Source of the DNA: Lentisphaeria bacterium
Lineage (GTDB): Bacteria > Verrucomicrobiota > Lentisphaeria > Oligosphaerales > Oligosphaeraceae
Length of the DNA stretch: 32,985 nucleotides
Reading direction: 5' to 3'
Assembly: GCA_024405215.1 (NCBI GenBank)
Contig: JAKSPB010000035.1
Coordinates: 1-32,985, forward strand
Part shown: positions 26,703 to 32,985 of the stretch, piece after piece
Layout: each line of letters begins with the position of its first letter
How positions within the stretch are numbered: the stretch's first letter is position 1
Notes under the pieces: model-generated
What the model was told of the DNA's origin: nothing
The model's input: the letters and a program-made list of their open reading frames with translations, nothing else
The model's database searches: none
Translations under genes and position numbers: made by a program

Positions 26703-27608
26703 CTACTGGATTTCGCGCCGATATGGCACGGATGCCTGGGCGCCTGGGCGGGTCACGGAGACGGCGGAGGCCTTCTGGGCGAACTCCACGGCGTCCTCGC
26801 AGGCCATGCCTTCGGAAAGCGCCACCACGAAGGCGCCGTTGAAGGTATCGCCGGCGGCCACGCAGTCCACTGCCTTGACTTTCTGACAGGGATAGAGCTT
26901 TTGGGTGTCGCCACACCAGCAGCCCTTGACGCCCATGGTGATCAGCACGTGCTTCACGCCGCGTGCCTGGAGGATTGCGGTCGCCTGGGCGGCGGACGCC
27001 TCGTCAACTACCGCAACACCGGTCAGCAGCTCTGCCTCGCTTTCATTGGGCGTAATCCAGTCCAGGCAGGCATACAATTCCGGTGGGAGTTCCCGGGCTG
27101 GCGCGGGATTCAGAATCACGGGGATTCCTGCGCCCCTGGCGAATTGCGCGGCGTGGAGGACCGTTTCCAGAGGGGTCTCCAGTTGCATGAGCAGGGCGGA
27201 TGCGAGGGGGAATTGCGTCAGCACAGGCTGGATGTCTGCGGGAGAGAGGGTCCCGTTGGCGCCAAGCGCCACGGAAATGCAGTTCTGGCCATTCTCGTCC
27301 ACCAGAATCAGGGCTGTGCCGCTGGGTTCCCGGGGGTCCACGACAAGGCGCGCGTCAATGCCGTCCTTTGCCAGACGCACGGCGGAATCCCGTCCAAAGA
27401 GGTCGTCGCCGACTTTTGCGATGAAGATGCACTGCGCGTCCTTTGCCAGACGCGCCACGGCGACCGCTTGGTTTGCGCCCTTGCCGCCGGGGTTCATCAG
27501 GAATTTTCCGCCGGAAACCGTCTCTCCTGGCGCGGGGATGCGCTTTCCGCTGATGACCATGTCGGTGTTCGTGCTGCCGAGAACAATGATGTTTTTCTTC
27601 GTTGGCAT
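26703..27608 (-). CDS. rbsK: Ribokinase
   Basis: The 301-residue PfkB-family sugar kinase phosphorylates ribose at O5. The first motif MNPGGKGANQAVAVARL (GGKGANQ at 41-47) and the second, CVAAGDTFNGAF with catalytic Asp254, are present; NPAPARELP in the middle is typical of ribokinases. AAAGGAACCC upstream of ATG 27608 supports the start; a longer TTG reading frame begins inside folK and is unlikely. It follows folK by 83 bases. No ribose transporter is in view, so a nucleoside or glycan-derived pentose role is possible. Confidence 0.9.
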   Translation of the reverse strand: MPTKKNIIVLGSTNTDMVISGKRIPAPGETVSGGKFLMNPGGKGANQAVAVARLAKDAQCIFIAKVGDDLFGRDSAVRLAKDGIDARLVVDPREPSGTALILVDENGQNCISVALGANGTLSPADIQPVLTQFPLASALLMQLETPLETVLHAAQFARGAGIPVILNPAPARELPPELYACLDWITPNESEAELLTGVAVVDEASAAQATAILQARGVKHVLITMGVKGCWCGDTQKLYPCQKVKAVDCVAAGDTFNGAFVVALSEGMACEDAVEFAQKASAVSVTRPGAQASVPYRREIQ

Positions 27609-27691
27609 ATTGTGGGTTCCTTTCCCTTGGGAAGCAGACGCTGCCGTTTTCAACGTTGTCCCAGTGAAGGGGGCTTTCCGTTCTGGATTGC

Positions 27692-28114
27692 TTAACAAAG
27701 GATTTCGGGAGCAATTTCCCGCAGGGGGATCAATACGAAATTCCGGGTGCGCCAGAGGGGGTGGGGGATGGTCAGCTCGGGTGTGTTGCGTGTTTCTCCG
27801 TTGCAGAAAATGATGTCGATATCCAGGGTGCGGCTATGCCAATGCGGATGTTCGTGAGGCCGGCCGGCTGCCACTTCCAGCGCCTGGGTCACCATCAGGA
27901 GCTCTTCTGGAGTTCCGTCCCATTCTCCCCGGACCGCCCAGTTCCAGAAATCCGGTGCGCCGGGCTCGCATCCCACGGCGGGATTGCGCAAGGCCGAGGA
28001 GATTTTCCGGATGCGAAAACCGGCCTGTTCCAATCCCTTCAAGGCATTCAGGAAAGTCCGCGGCACATCTCCCAGGTTTCCCCCGAAGCTTAAAATGACT
28101 ATTTTCTCGTCCAT
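27692..28114 (-). CDS. folK: 2-amino-4-hydroxy-6-hydroxymethyldihydropteridine pyrophosphokinase
   Basis: The 140-residue enzyme transfers pyrophosphate from ATP to the pterin in folate synthesis. SFGGNLGD near the start, GRPHEHPHWHSRTLDIDIIF (active-site loop and the two metal-binding Asp) and IPHPLWRTRNFVLIPLREIAP are clear family motifs. It is slightly short. It is expressed without folB or folP nearby. Its stop is followed by rbsK on the same strand. Confidence 0.93.
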   Translation of the reverse strand: MDEKIVILSFGGNLGDVPRTFLNALKGLEQAGFRIRKISSALRNPAVGCEPGAPDFWNWAVRGEWDGTPEELLMVTQALEVAAGRPHEHPHWHSRTLDIDIIFCNGETRNTPELTIPHPLWRTRNFVLIPLREIAPEILC

Positions 28115-28138
28115 TCTTTCAGGCTAGCGAGTATCTTA

Positions 28139-28144
28139 ATTATA
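28139..28144 (-). promoter_or_regulatory. Possible -10 box of folK
   Basis: A perfect TATAAT on the minus strand lies 25 bases before the folK ATG. No good -35 is found at 17 bases; a TTGACA lies too far upstream (25-base spacing). Weak call. Confidence 0.3.
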
Positions 28145-28146
28145 TT

Positions 28147-28161
28147 ACAGGCATTGCCTGT
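28147..28161 (-). terminator. Short hairpin after the DUF192 gene
   Basis: ACAGGC and GCCTGT form a perfect 6-bp stem around a 3-base loop, 10 bases after the DUF192 stop. The following bases on the minus strand are AT-rich without a real T-run. It could be a weak terminator or part of the folK control region. Confidence 0.4.
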
Positions 28162-28171
28162 CTTGCCGATG

Positions 28172-28654
28172 TCAATGCAGTAGCGGAAGCAGCCTCTGCG
28201 CCGCCAATGCAGGAACCACATCGCCCGTCTTCAGTCCCAGCTCCGCTGCCAGTCCGGCACGAATCTCCAGTACCGCGAAGACAGGCGCCAGGCAGGAGTA
28301 GCGTTTCAGGCGGCGCTCGTAGGCGCTCTCCGTCTCCAGAAGTTTCTTCGGCGGCTCCACGGCCATGGTCTGTACGGAGAGAATCCGCCCCTCGGCGTCA
28401 AAAAAGACGGCGTCCAGCGGAATCAGCGTTCCTTTCATCCAGAAGACGAGTGGCGCGGGAGTTTCGGAGAGGAAGAGCATGGCGGCAGTGTCCGGGAGAT
28501 GCATCCGGCCTTGCAGGCCCTGCGCCTTCTGCTCCGGGGTGCGCGCGATTTCCACGACCTCGAAACGCTGGGGGCCGATTTCCATGTCACGCAGGAAGTC
28601 CTGTGCAAAAAGCGGCGCACAGGCCAATAGGATTGCAAGAATTTTCTTCAACAT
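28172..28654 (-). CDS. DUF192 family exported protein
   Basis: The 160-residue protein begins with a signal peptide (MLKKILAILLACAPLFAQ) and continues with the DUF192 domain: VVEIARTPEQKAQGLQGRMHLPDTAAMLFLSE, VFWMKGTLIPLDAVFFDAEGRI and VLEIRAGLAAELGLKTGD. The WMK-(N/G)T-xIPLD core is the family signature. The biochemical role of DUF192 is not established; a periplasmic small-molecule or metal role is sometimes assumed. I start at ATG 28654 so that the signal peptide is intact. The start is only 16 bases from the divergent miaB start. Confidence 0.9.
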   Translation of the reverse strand: MLKKILAILLACAPLFAQDFLRDMEIGPQRFEVVEIARTPEQKAQGLQGRMHLPDTAAMLFLSETPAPLVFWMKGTLIPLDAVFFDAEGRILSVQTMAVEPPKKLLETESAYERRLKRYSCLAPVFAVLEIRAGLAAELGLKTGDVVPALAAQRLLPLLH

Positions 28655-28670
28655 GCCGGTAATATAAACT

Positions 28671-30017
28671 ATGCCCATTACCTTTCACATCAAGACCTAC
28701 GGTTGCCAGATGAACGAACGGGACTCCGAAGCCCTGGCGTGCCTGCTGGAAATGCACGGCTATCAGGAATGCGCGGAGGAAGCCGAATCGGACATCCTGA
28801 TTTTCAATACTTGCAGCGTCCGCGACCAGGCGGAACGGAAAGTCGTCGGTAAAGTCGGCCTGATGAAGAAGCTGAAGCGTGTCAAGCCCGACCTGGTCAT
28901 CGGCGTCATTGGCTGCATGGCGCAGCGGATGGGCGAACAGCTTCTGGAAGAACTCCCGCACCTGGATTTCGTGGCCGGAACCGATCAGCTCCAGAACATT
29001 CCCGCCATGGTGGATAAATGCCTGAAAGAGCACTCCCGCCAGTGTGCCATCGAGATGGGTCCCGGAGTCTTCCGGGAATTGGACGGACATCGTCCAGGAC
29101 GCCTCATTTCCGAAATCTCCGTCATGCGTGGATGCGACCAGTTCTGCACCTACTGCATCGTCCCATATTGTCGTGGGCGCGAGAAGTCCCGCAGCATCCA
29201 GGCTATCGTGGACGAGGCGAAGATGCTGGCGGACACCGGCACCAAGGAAATTCTGCTTCTGGGACAGAACATCACCGCGTATGGCGTCTCCGAGGCCCGG
29301 GCGCAGGGGATCTACACGCCGGAGTTCTCCGCTTTCGCGGATTTGCTGGAGGCGTTGCAGGAAGTGGATGGCATTGAGCGCATTCGTTTTACTTCGCCCC
29401 ATGTGCGTTTCATGAACGACCGTTTCGTGGAGGCGGTGGCCACGCTCCCGAAGGTCTGCAAGTCCTTCCATATTCCCGTGCAGAGCGGAAGCGACCGCAT
29501 CCTGAAGCTGATGCACCGGAATTACACGGCTGCGGAATATCTGGACCGCATCGCCGCCATTCGGGCACGCGTTCCGCAGGCTACTTTCTCCACTGACATC
29601 ATCGTGGGATTCTGCAGCGAGACCCAGGAGGAGTTCGAGATGACCCATCAGATCATGCGGGAAGTGGGCTACGACATGGCGTATATCTTCCGCTATTCGC
29701 AGCGGGAGGGAACCCAGGCCTCCAAGACTCTTCTGGATGACATCCCCGAAGAGGTCAAGCACGAGCGAAACCAGATCCTGCTGCAGGAACTGAACGACTA
29801 CGTGAAAGCCGCCAACGCCAAAGCCGTGGGCAGTACGGTCCAAGTCATGGTGGAGGGGCCCAGCGCTCGGAATCCCAGGCGTTGGAGCGGACGGAGCGAC
29901 TTGAACAAGATGGTGCTCTTCGAACCTGCAGAGGAGCTCCATGTGGGAGATATCCGCGACTTTACCATTACCCGCGCGACGGAAAACGCCCTCTACGGAA
30001 CACTGGACAACCTCTGA
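28671..30017 (+). CDS. miaB: tRNA-2-methylthio-N6-dimethylallyladenosine synthase
   Basis: The 448-residue radical SAM methylthiotransferase adds a methylthio group to i6A37 of tRNAs. The N-terminal UPF0004 domain holds three cluster Cys (C12 in TYGCQMN, C48 in NTCSV, C82 in GCMAQR), and the radical SAM triad is C155, C159, C162 (GCDQFCTYC). The C-terminal TRAM domain includes GSTVQVMVEGPS and ends NALYGTLDNL. RSDLNKMV matches MiaB rather than MtaB or RimO. The start shows no Shine-Dalgarno and lies 16 bases from a divergent gene. Confidence 0.97.
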   Translation: MPITFHIKTYGCQMNERDSEALACLLEMHGYQECAEEAESDILIFNTCSVRDQAERKVVGKVGLMKKLKRVKPDLVIGVIGCMAQRMGEQLLEELPHLDFVAGTDQLQNIPAMVDKCLKEHSRQCAIEMGPGVFRELDGHRPGRLISEISVMRGCDQFCTYCIVPYCRGREKSRSIQAIVDEAKMLADTGTKEILLLGQNITAYGVSEARAQGIYTPEFSAFADLLEALQEVDGIERIRFTSPHVRFMNDRFVEAVATLPKVCKSFHIPVQSGSDRILKLMHRNYTAAEYLDRIAAIRARVPQATFSTDIIVGFCSETQEEFEMTHQIMREVGYDMAYIFRYSQREGTQASKTLLDDIPEEVKHERNQILLQELNDYVKAANAKAVGSTVQVMVEGPSARNPRRWSGRSDLNKMVLFEPAEELHVGDIRDFTITRATENALYGTLDNL

Positions 30018-30056
30018 CATGTCCGTCGAGTTCGGCACTCAAAATACTTTTGCAAT

Positions 30057-31832
30057 ATGGAGAAGAGCTGGTTTCGAAAACTACGCTGCGGCGCATTCAT
30101 CCACTGGGGCTTGTACGCCATTCCCGGCGGCATCTGGAAAGGCGAGCATACCCAGTATCTGGGCGAGTGGCTCCAGGCGGTCAAGCGCATTCCCAACGCG
30201 GAGTATTCTCCCTTGGCGGCACAGTTCAATCCCGTGGAGTTTGATGCCGATAAAATCATCGCGGATTTCGCCAAAGCGGGATTGAAATACATCGTTTTCA
30301 CCGCAAAGCACCACGACGGGTTCTGCCTGTACGACACCAAATATTCCGATTACAACAGTGTGAAGGCATCGCCGTGCCATCGGGATTTCATGCGGGAGTT
30401 CGCCGATGCCTGCCAGCGCCATGGTGTGAAGATGGGTGTCTACTACTCTCATTGTCTGGACTGGCACGAGAAGGACGGCGGCGATCCTCGTCCTTGCGCC
30501 TTGAATTTCGGCACCACCAGCTGGGGCAACGACTGGGATTTCCCCGAACAGTCCGAGAAGGATTTCGAGGCCTATTTCCAAGGGAAAGTCCTGCCGCAGA
30601 TTGAAGAGCTGATGACCAACTACGGTCCCATTTCCGTCCTCTGGAACGATTGCCCTTTCCCGCAGATTACTGCGGAGCGTGCCCAGGCAATCCTGGATCT
30701 GGTGCATCGTCTTCAACCGAATTGCCTGGTGAATGGCCGGGTCTGCGGCGTCAAATCCATGGGTGACTACGGCACTCTTGGCGACAATGAACTTCCGGCC
30801 GGTGTTTCCGCGGAGGATTTCCCCGCCGAGGCCATCGTCACGCTCAACGACACCTGGGGGTTCAAATTCGACGACCAGCACTGGAAGACGCCGCGCCGCA
30901 TTCAGGAAATCACGCTGGATGTGGCGCAGCGCGGCGCCAATCTCCTCATCAATTTCGGTCCCGATGCCCGAGGAAGAATTCCACGTGGTTCGCAAGTGGT
31001 TCTGGACAGCCTGGCGGAATGGCGTCCATACGTGGACGAAGCCCTGCAATGCGACGGGCGGAATCCCTTCCCGCAGGAGCTTTCCTGGTGCCGATGCATC
31101 GCCAAAGGTACGCGGCTCTGGCTCTTCCCCATGAGCGACGCAGGAGACTCCGCTGTCCTTTCCGGTATTGAAGGCGACATCGACACTTGCAGCGTTCCCT
31201 ACGAGCGTCTGGCGTCTGGCTCCCTGAGATTGCAGGGGCTGGCAGAATTGGCGACGGAGAACCGCCCTGTGCAAATCACCTTCAAGGCGACGCCTGTCTA
31301 TGACCAGCGCCTGCGTCTGCAAAATGGTTTCCTGGTGCTGGCGCCGCGTCATGCCGCGCTATTTCATGGCGAACGGCAGGTTTCTCCCGGGTCGGAGTTC
31401 ATCGGTCCTGCCGGCGAACGCCTCGCAGATACCGGCCACTGCTTCGTGACGCCTGCCGGCGGCCTGCGGAACTGGAAGAATCCTACGGATGTCATTCAAT
31501 GGGAGTGCTACTTGCCGGCGGGAACCTATCAGCTGCGCATCTTGACTCGTCAGCTCTATCATAACAGGCCTTGGAATTCCCAACGGATCGTTCGCGTCGT
31601 CTTCAATGGCTCTCCCCGAGAACTGACTCTCCGGGCCGACGAGCTTGACGAAGGCAACGCATATTATCGCGGTGCATACACCAGTTTTGGCGAATACCGC
31701 CATCCGCAGGATGGAACTCTCACTTTGCAGCTCAGTCCAGTCTCCGATCCCGATGACCAGGCGGAACTCCAGCTGGACACTCTGGAAATCCGGGAAATTG
31801 AACCACGGATGAACACGAACCCACACGAATGA
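30057..31832 (+). CDS. Alpha-L-fucosidase (GH29)
   Basis: The 591-residue protein removes terminal alpha-L-fucose. Family 29 marks are FIHWGLY (14-20), FTAKHHDGFCLYDT (81-94) and ISVLWNDCPFP, where D198 matches the catalytic nucleophile, usually in a WFD context but here in WND. INFGPDARGRIP is also typical. After the barrel (to about 330) come two beta-rich parts, the last perhaps a carbohydrate-binding domain (DVIQWECYLPAGTYQLRIL...). No signal peptide is seen, so it probably acts in the cytosol on imported oligosaccharides. The start has no Shine-Dalgarno and follows a CTTTTGCAAT motif. The last ten residues are encoded by one arm of an inverted repeat, suggesting an altered C-terminus. 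Confidence 0.9.
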   Translation: MEKSWFRKLRCGAFIHWGLYAIPGGIWKGEHTQYLGEWLQAVKRIPNAEYSPLAAQFNPVEFDADKIIADFAKAGLKYIVFTAKHHDGFCLYDTKYSDYNSVKASPCHRDFMREFADACQRHGVKMGVYYSHCLDWHEKDGGDPRPCALNFGTTSWGNDWDFPEQSEKDFEAYFQGKVLPQIEELMTNYGPISVLWNDCPFPQITAERAQAILDLVHRLQPNCLVNGRVCGVKSMGDYGTLGDNELPAGVSAEDFPAEAIVTLNDTWGFKFDDQHWKTPRRIQEITLDVAQRGANLLINFGPDARGRIPRGSQVVLDSLAEWRPYVDEALQCDGRNPFPQELSWCRCIAKGTRLWLFPMSDAGDSAVLSGIEGDIDTCSVPYERLASGSLRLQGLAELATENRPVQITFKATPVYDQRLRLQNGFLVLAPRHAALFHGERQVSPGSEFIGPAGERLADTGHCFVTPAGGLRNWKNPTDVIQWECYLPAGTYQLRILTRQLYHNRPWNSQRIVRVVFNGSPRELTLRADELDEGNAYYRGAYTSFGEYRHPQDGTLTLQLSPVSDPDDQAELQLDTLEIREIEPRMNTNPHE

Positions 31833-31955
31833 AAAGGACTTGTCGCAATGCCATTATAACTTTTGACAAACCTCGGAAAAGGCAAAATCCATGATGGCAA
31901 TGCGAATGTCTTCAGCGTAAAACCCATTGATGTCCATAGGTGTTCATTCGTGGTT
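31801..31955. repeat. 155-bp nested inverted-repeat element at the fucosidase 3' end
   Basis: The outer arms AACCACGGATGAACAC (31801-31816) and GTGTTCATTCGTGGTT (31940-31955) are inverted repeats with one mismatch. A perfect inner pair TCGCAATGCCAT (31843-31854) and ATGGCAATGCGA (31894-31905) lies inside. The left arm covers the fucosidase stop region. No ORF is inside. Short elements with CACGGATGAACAC-type ends are, to my recollection, dispersed in some environmental bacterial genomes; here a non-autonomous mobile element is inferred. Confidence 0.65.
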
Positions 31956-31988
31956 TCGCATTGCTCTGAATAACGCAGCCCGTTCATT

Positions 31989-32807
31989 ATGCGACGCACT
32001 CCTGCCAAAGTCAATCTGTATTTGACCGTGGGCGATCTCCGTCCCTCTGATGGCCGACACAATATCCAGACGGTCTTCTATCCCTACTGGCGTGTGGTAG
32101 ATCAACTGGCGGTCACGCCGAATCCCGTGGGAAAGGGTATGACGCTGGAACTCTCTGGACGCTCCATTCCAGGCGGCGGAAATCCTCGGGAGAATCTGGC
32201 CTGCCGCGCTGTGGAGGCATACTGCAGAAAATTCGGCATCCCGGCTGATTTCCACATCACCTTGCAGAAAGCCATTCCCGTAGGCGGCGGCATGGGCGGA
32301 GGTTCCTCCGACGCCGGCGCGGCATTGCTGGAAGTGGATGACCTCATGCACCTCGCAACCCCGCGAGAACTTCATGGGATCGCGGCGGAACTGGGCGCAG
32401 ATGTGCCGCTCTTTCTGAATCCCGTGCCTTCGCTGGCCACCGGCATCGGCGATATCCTGACCCCCATGGAGGATTTTCCTGAATTGCAGCTTCTGGCCAT
32501 CTATCCGGGCTTCGCCTCCCCTGTGGCCTGGGCGTACAAAAACTGGAAACGCCCCGAAGACGCCGCTCCAATGCCTTTCCCCCCGCCGGCAGACGTCAAC
32601 TGGGCCAATTACCTTTGGAACGATCTAGGCTTCGCCGTGGAGGAAAAATATCCGCCGATCCACGAGGCCATCGCGGCTTTGAAAGATCACGGCGCGCGGA
32701 ATGCCATCGTTTCCGGAAGCGGCTCCAGTGTCTTCGGGATCTTTGACTCGGCAGAAATGCGAGAACAGGCCCGGACGGCTCTCTCCCGCGACTGGGAGAC
32801 GGTATAG
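31989..32807 (+). CDS. ispE: 4-diphosphocytidyl-2-C-methyl-D-erythritol kinase
   Basis: The 272-residue GHMP kinase performs the fourth step of the MEP isoprenoid pathway. PAKVNLYL with K7, the glycine-rich ATP loop VGGGMGGGSSDAGAAL (98-113), D138 in ELGADVP and the C-terminal SGSGSSVFGIFD all match IspE. The start has no clear Shine-Dalgarno. It shows that this organism makes isoprenoids by the MEP route. Its TAG stop falls within the first unit of the 11-mer repeat region, so the repeat begins exactly at the end of the gene. Confidence 0.94.
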   Translation: MRRTPAKVNLYLTVGDLRPSDGRHNIQTVFYPYWRVVDQLAVTPNPVGKGMTLELSGRSIPGGGNPRENLACRAVEAYCRKFGIPADFHITLQKAIPVGGGMGGGSSDAGAALLEVDDLMHLATPRELHGIAAELGADVPLFLNPVPSLATGIGDILTPMEDFPELQLLAIYPGFASPVAWAYKNWKRPEDAAPMPFPPPADVNWANYLWNDLGFAVEEKYPPIHEAIAALKDHGARNAIVSGSGSSVFGIFDSAEMREQARTALSRDWETV

Positions 32808-32985
32808 TGATAGGATAGTTTGTGTATAGTGGGTGATAGTGATAGGATAGTTTTTGTATAGTGGCTATAGTTTGTGTATAGTGATAGATAGAAGACAAGG
32901 TTTACCTTCGTTCGGATTGCCCCAATGGGGAAAACTATACAAAAACTATACAAAAACTATACAAAAACTATACAAAAACTATACA
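32801..32985. repeat. Second locus of inverted 11-bp repeats (TATAGTTTTTG family) at the window end
   Basis: From the ispE stop on, TATAGT-type units (TATAGTGATAGGATAG, TATAGTTTGTG, TATAGTTTTTG) run to about 32885. A core of about 45 bases with a CCCC-AAT-GGGG palindrome (32930 region) follows. Then perfect CAAAAACTATA units in the opposite orientation begin at about 32934 and run off the window. The unit, the inward-facing arms and the core length match the locus at 3392-3612. Its ORFs on the minus strand are repeats of Tyr-Thr-Asn and are not genes. Confidence 0.88.

Noticed and set aside
27609-27698. N-terminal extension of ribokinase from a TTG start
   Set aside because: It overlaps folK and adds residues unlike ribokinase; ATG 27608 has a good ribosome site.
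32687-32953. Minus-strand ORF with repeated Tyr-Thr-Asn-Tyr stretches
   Set aside because: It is the translation of the 11-mer repeat, with no start signal or conserved domain.

Overview
The window looks like a chromosomal contig of a moderately GC-rich, Gram-negative-type bacterium from the PVC group, perhaps Lentisphaerota or Kiritimatiellota. This placement is inference. It rests on a complete bacterial V/A-type ATPase operon, a long pyrophosphate-dependent phosphofructokinase, carbohydrate-active enzymes (GH29 fucosidase, a GHL6-like hydrolase), MEP-pathway isoprenoid synthesis, and many start codons without a Shine-Dalgarno sequence. The gene content fits an anaerobic, sugar-fermenting, possibly gut-associated organism. 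Both ends of the window lie inside tandem repeats (a 9-mer at the left, an 11-mer at the right), so it may be a whole assembly contig broken at repeats.

Layout. 1-3342 (+): rpmH-rnpA-yidD-yidC-khpB, the classic cluster often found near oriC, but without dnaA in view. 3352-3612: a strong hairpin, then an array of 11-bp TATAGTTTTTG units with inverted units on its far side. 3631-7287 (-): a U32-like cysteine-rich protein, TcdA, and PPi-PFK with a long nested terminator. 7725-9416 (-): a solitary two-domain ABC permease. 9516-14259 (+): a metallophosphoesterase, a large unrecognised helical protein, and a membrane vWA/GATase-like protein. 14354-24144 (-): one apparent operon read right to left as ptsN, then V-ATPase G/H-C-I-K-F-E-A-B-D, then usp. 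24614-28654 (-): GHL6-like glycosidase, ribokinase, folK and a DUF192 protein. 28671-32807 (+): miaB, alpha-L-fucosidase and ispE. The window ends in a second inverted array of the 11-bp unit.

How parts work together. The V-ATPase operon encodes a full rotary enzyme: A3B3 head, D/F shaft, E and G/H stalks, C collar, and I/K membrane motor. It is bracketed by a PTS-type regulatory EIIA and a universal stress protein, and its best promoter sits between two identical 13-bp repeats. Two palindromic elements built from the same 18-bp arm lie in the I-K and F-E gaps, so the K-F part of the message is bounded by hairpins. The fucosidase, ribokinase and GHL6 protein suggest use of host or plant glycans.

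The most unusual observations are the paired inverted 11-mer arrays, the matched palindromes inside the V-ATPase operon with the repeat-flanked promoter, the nested inverted repeat fused to the fucosidase 3' end, and the unrecognised 531-residue protein next to the metallophosphoesterase.
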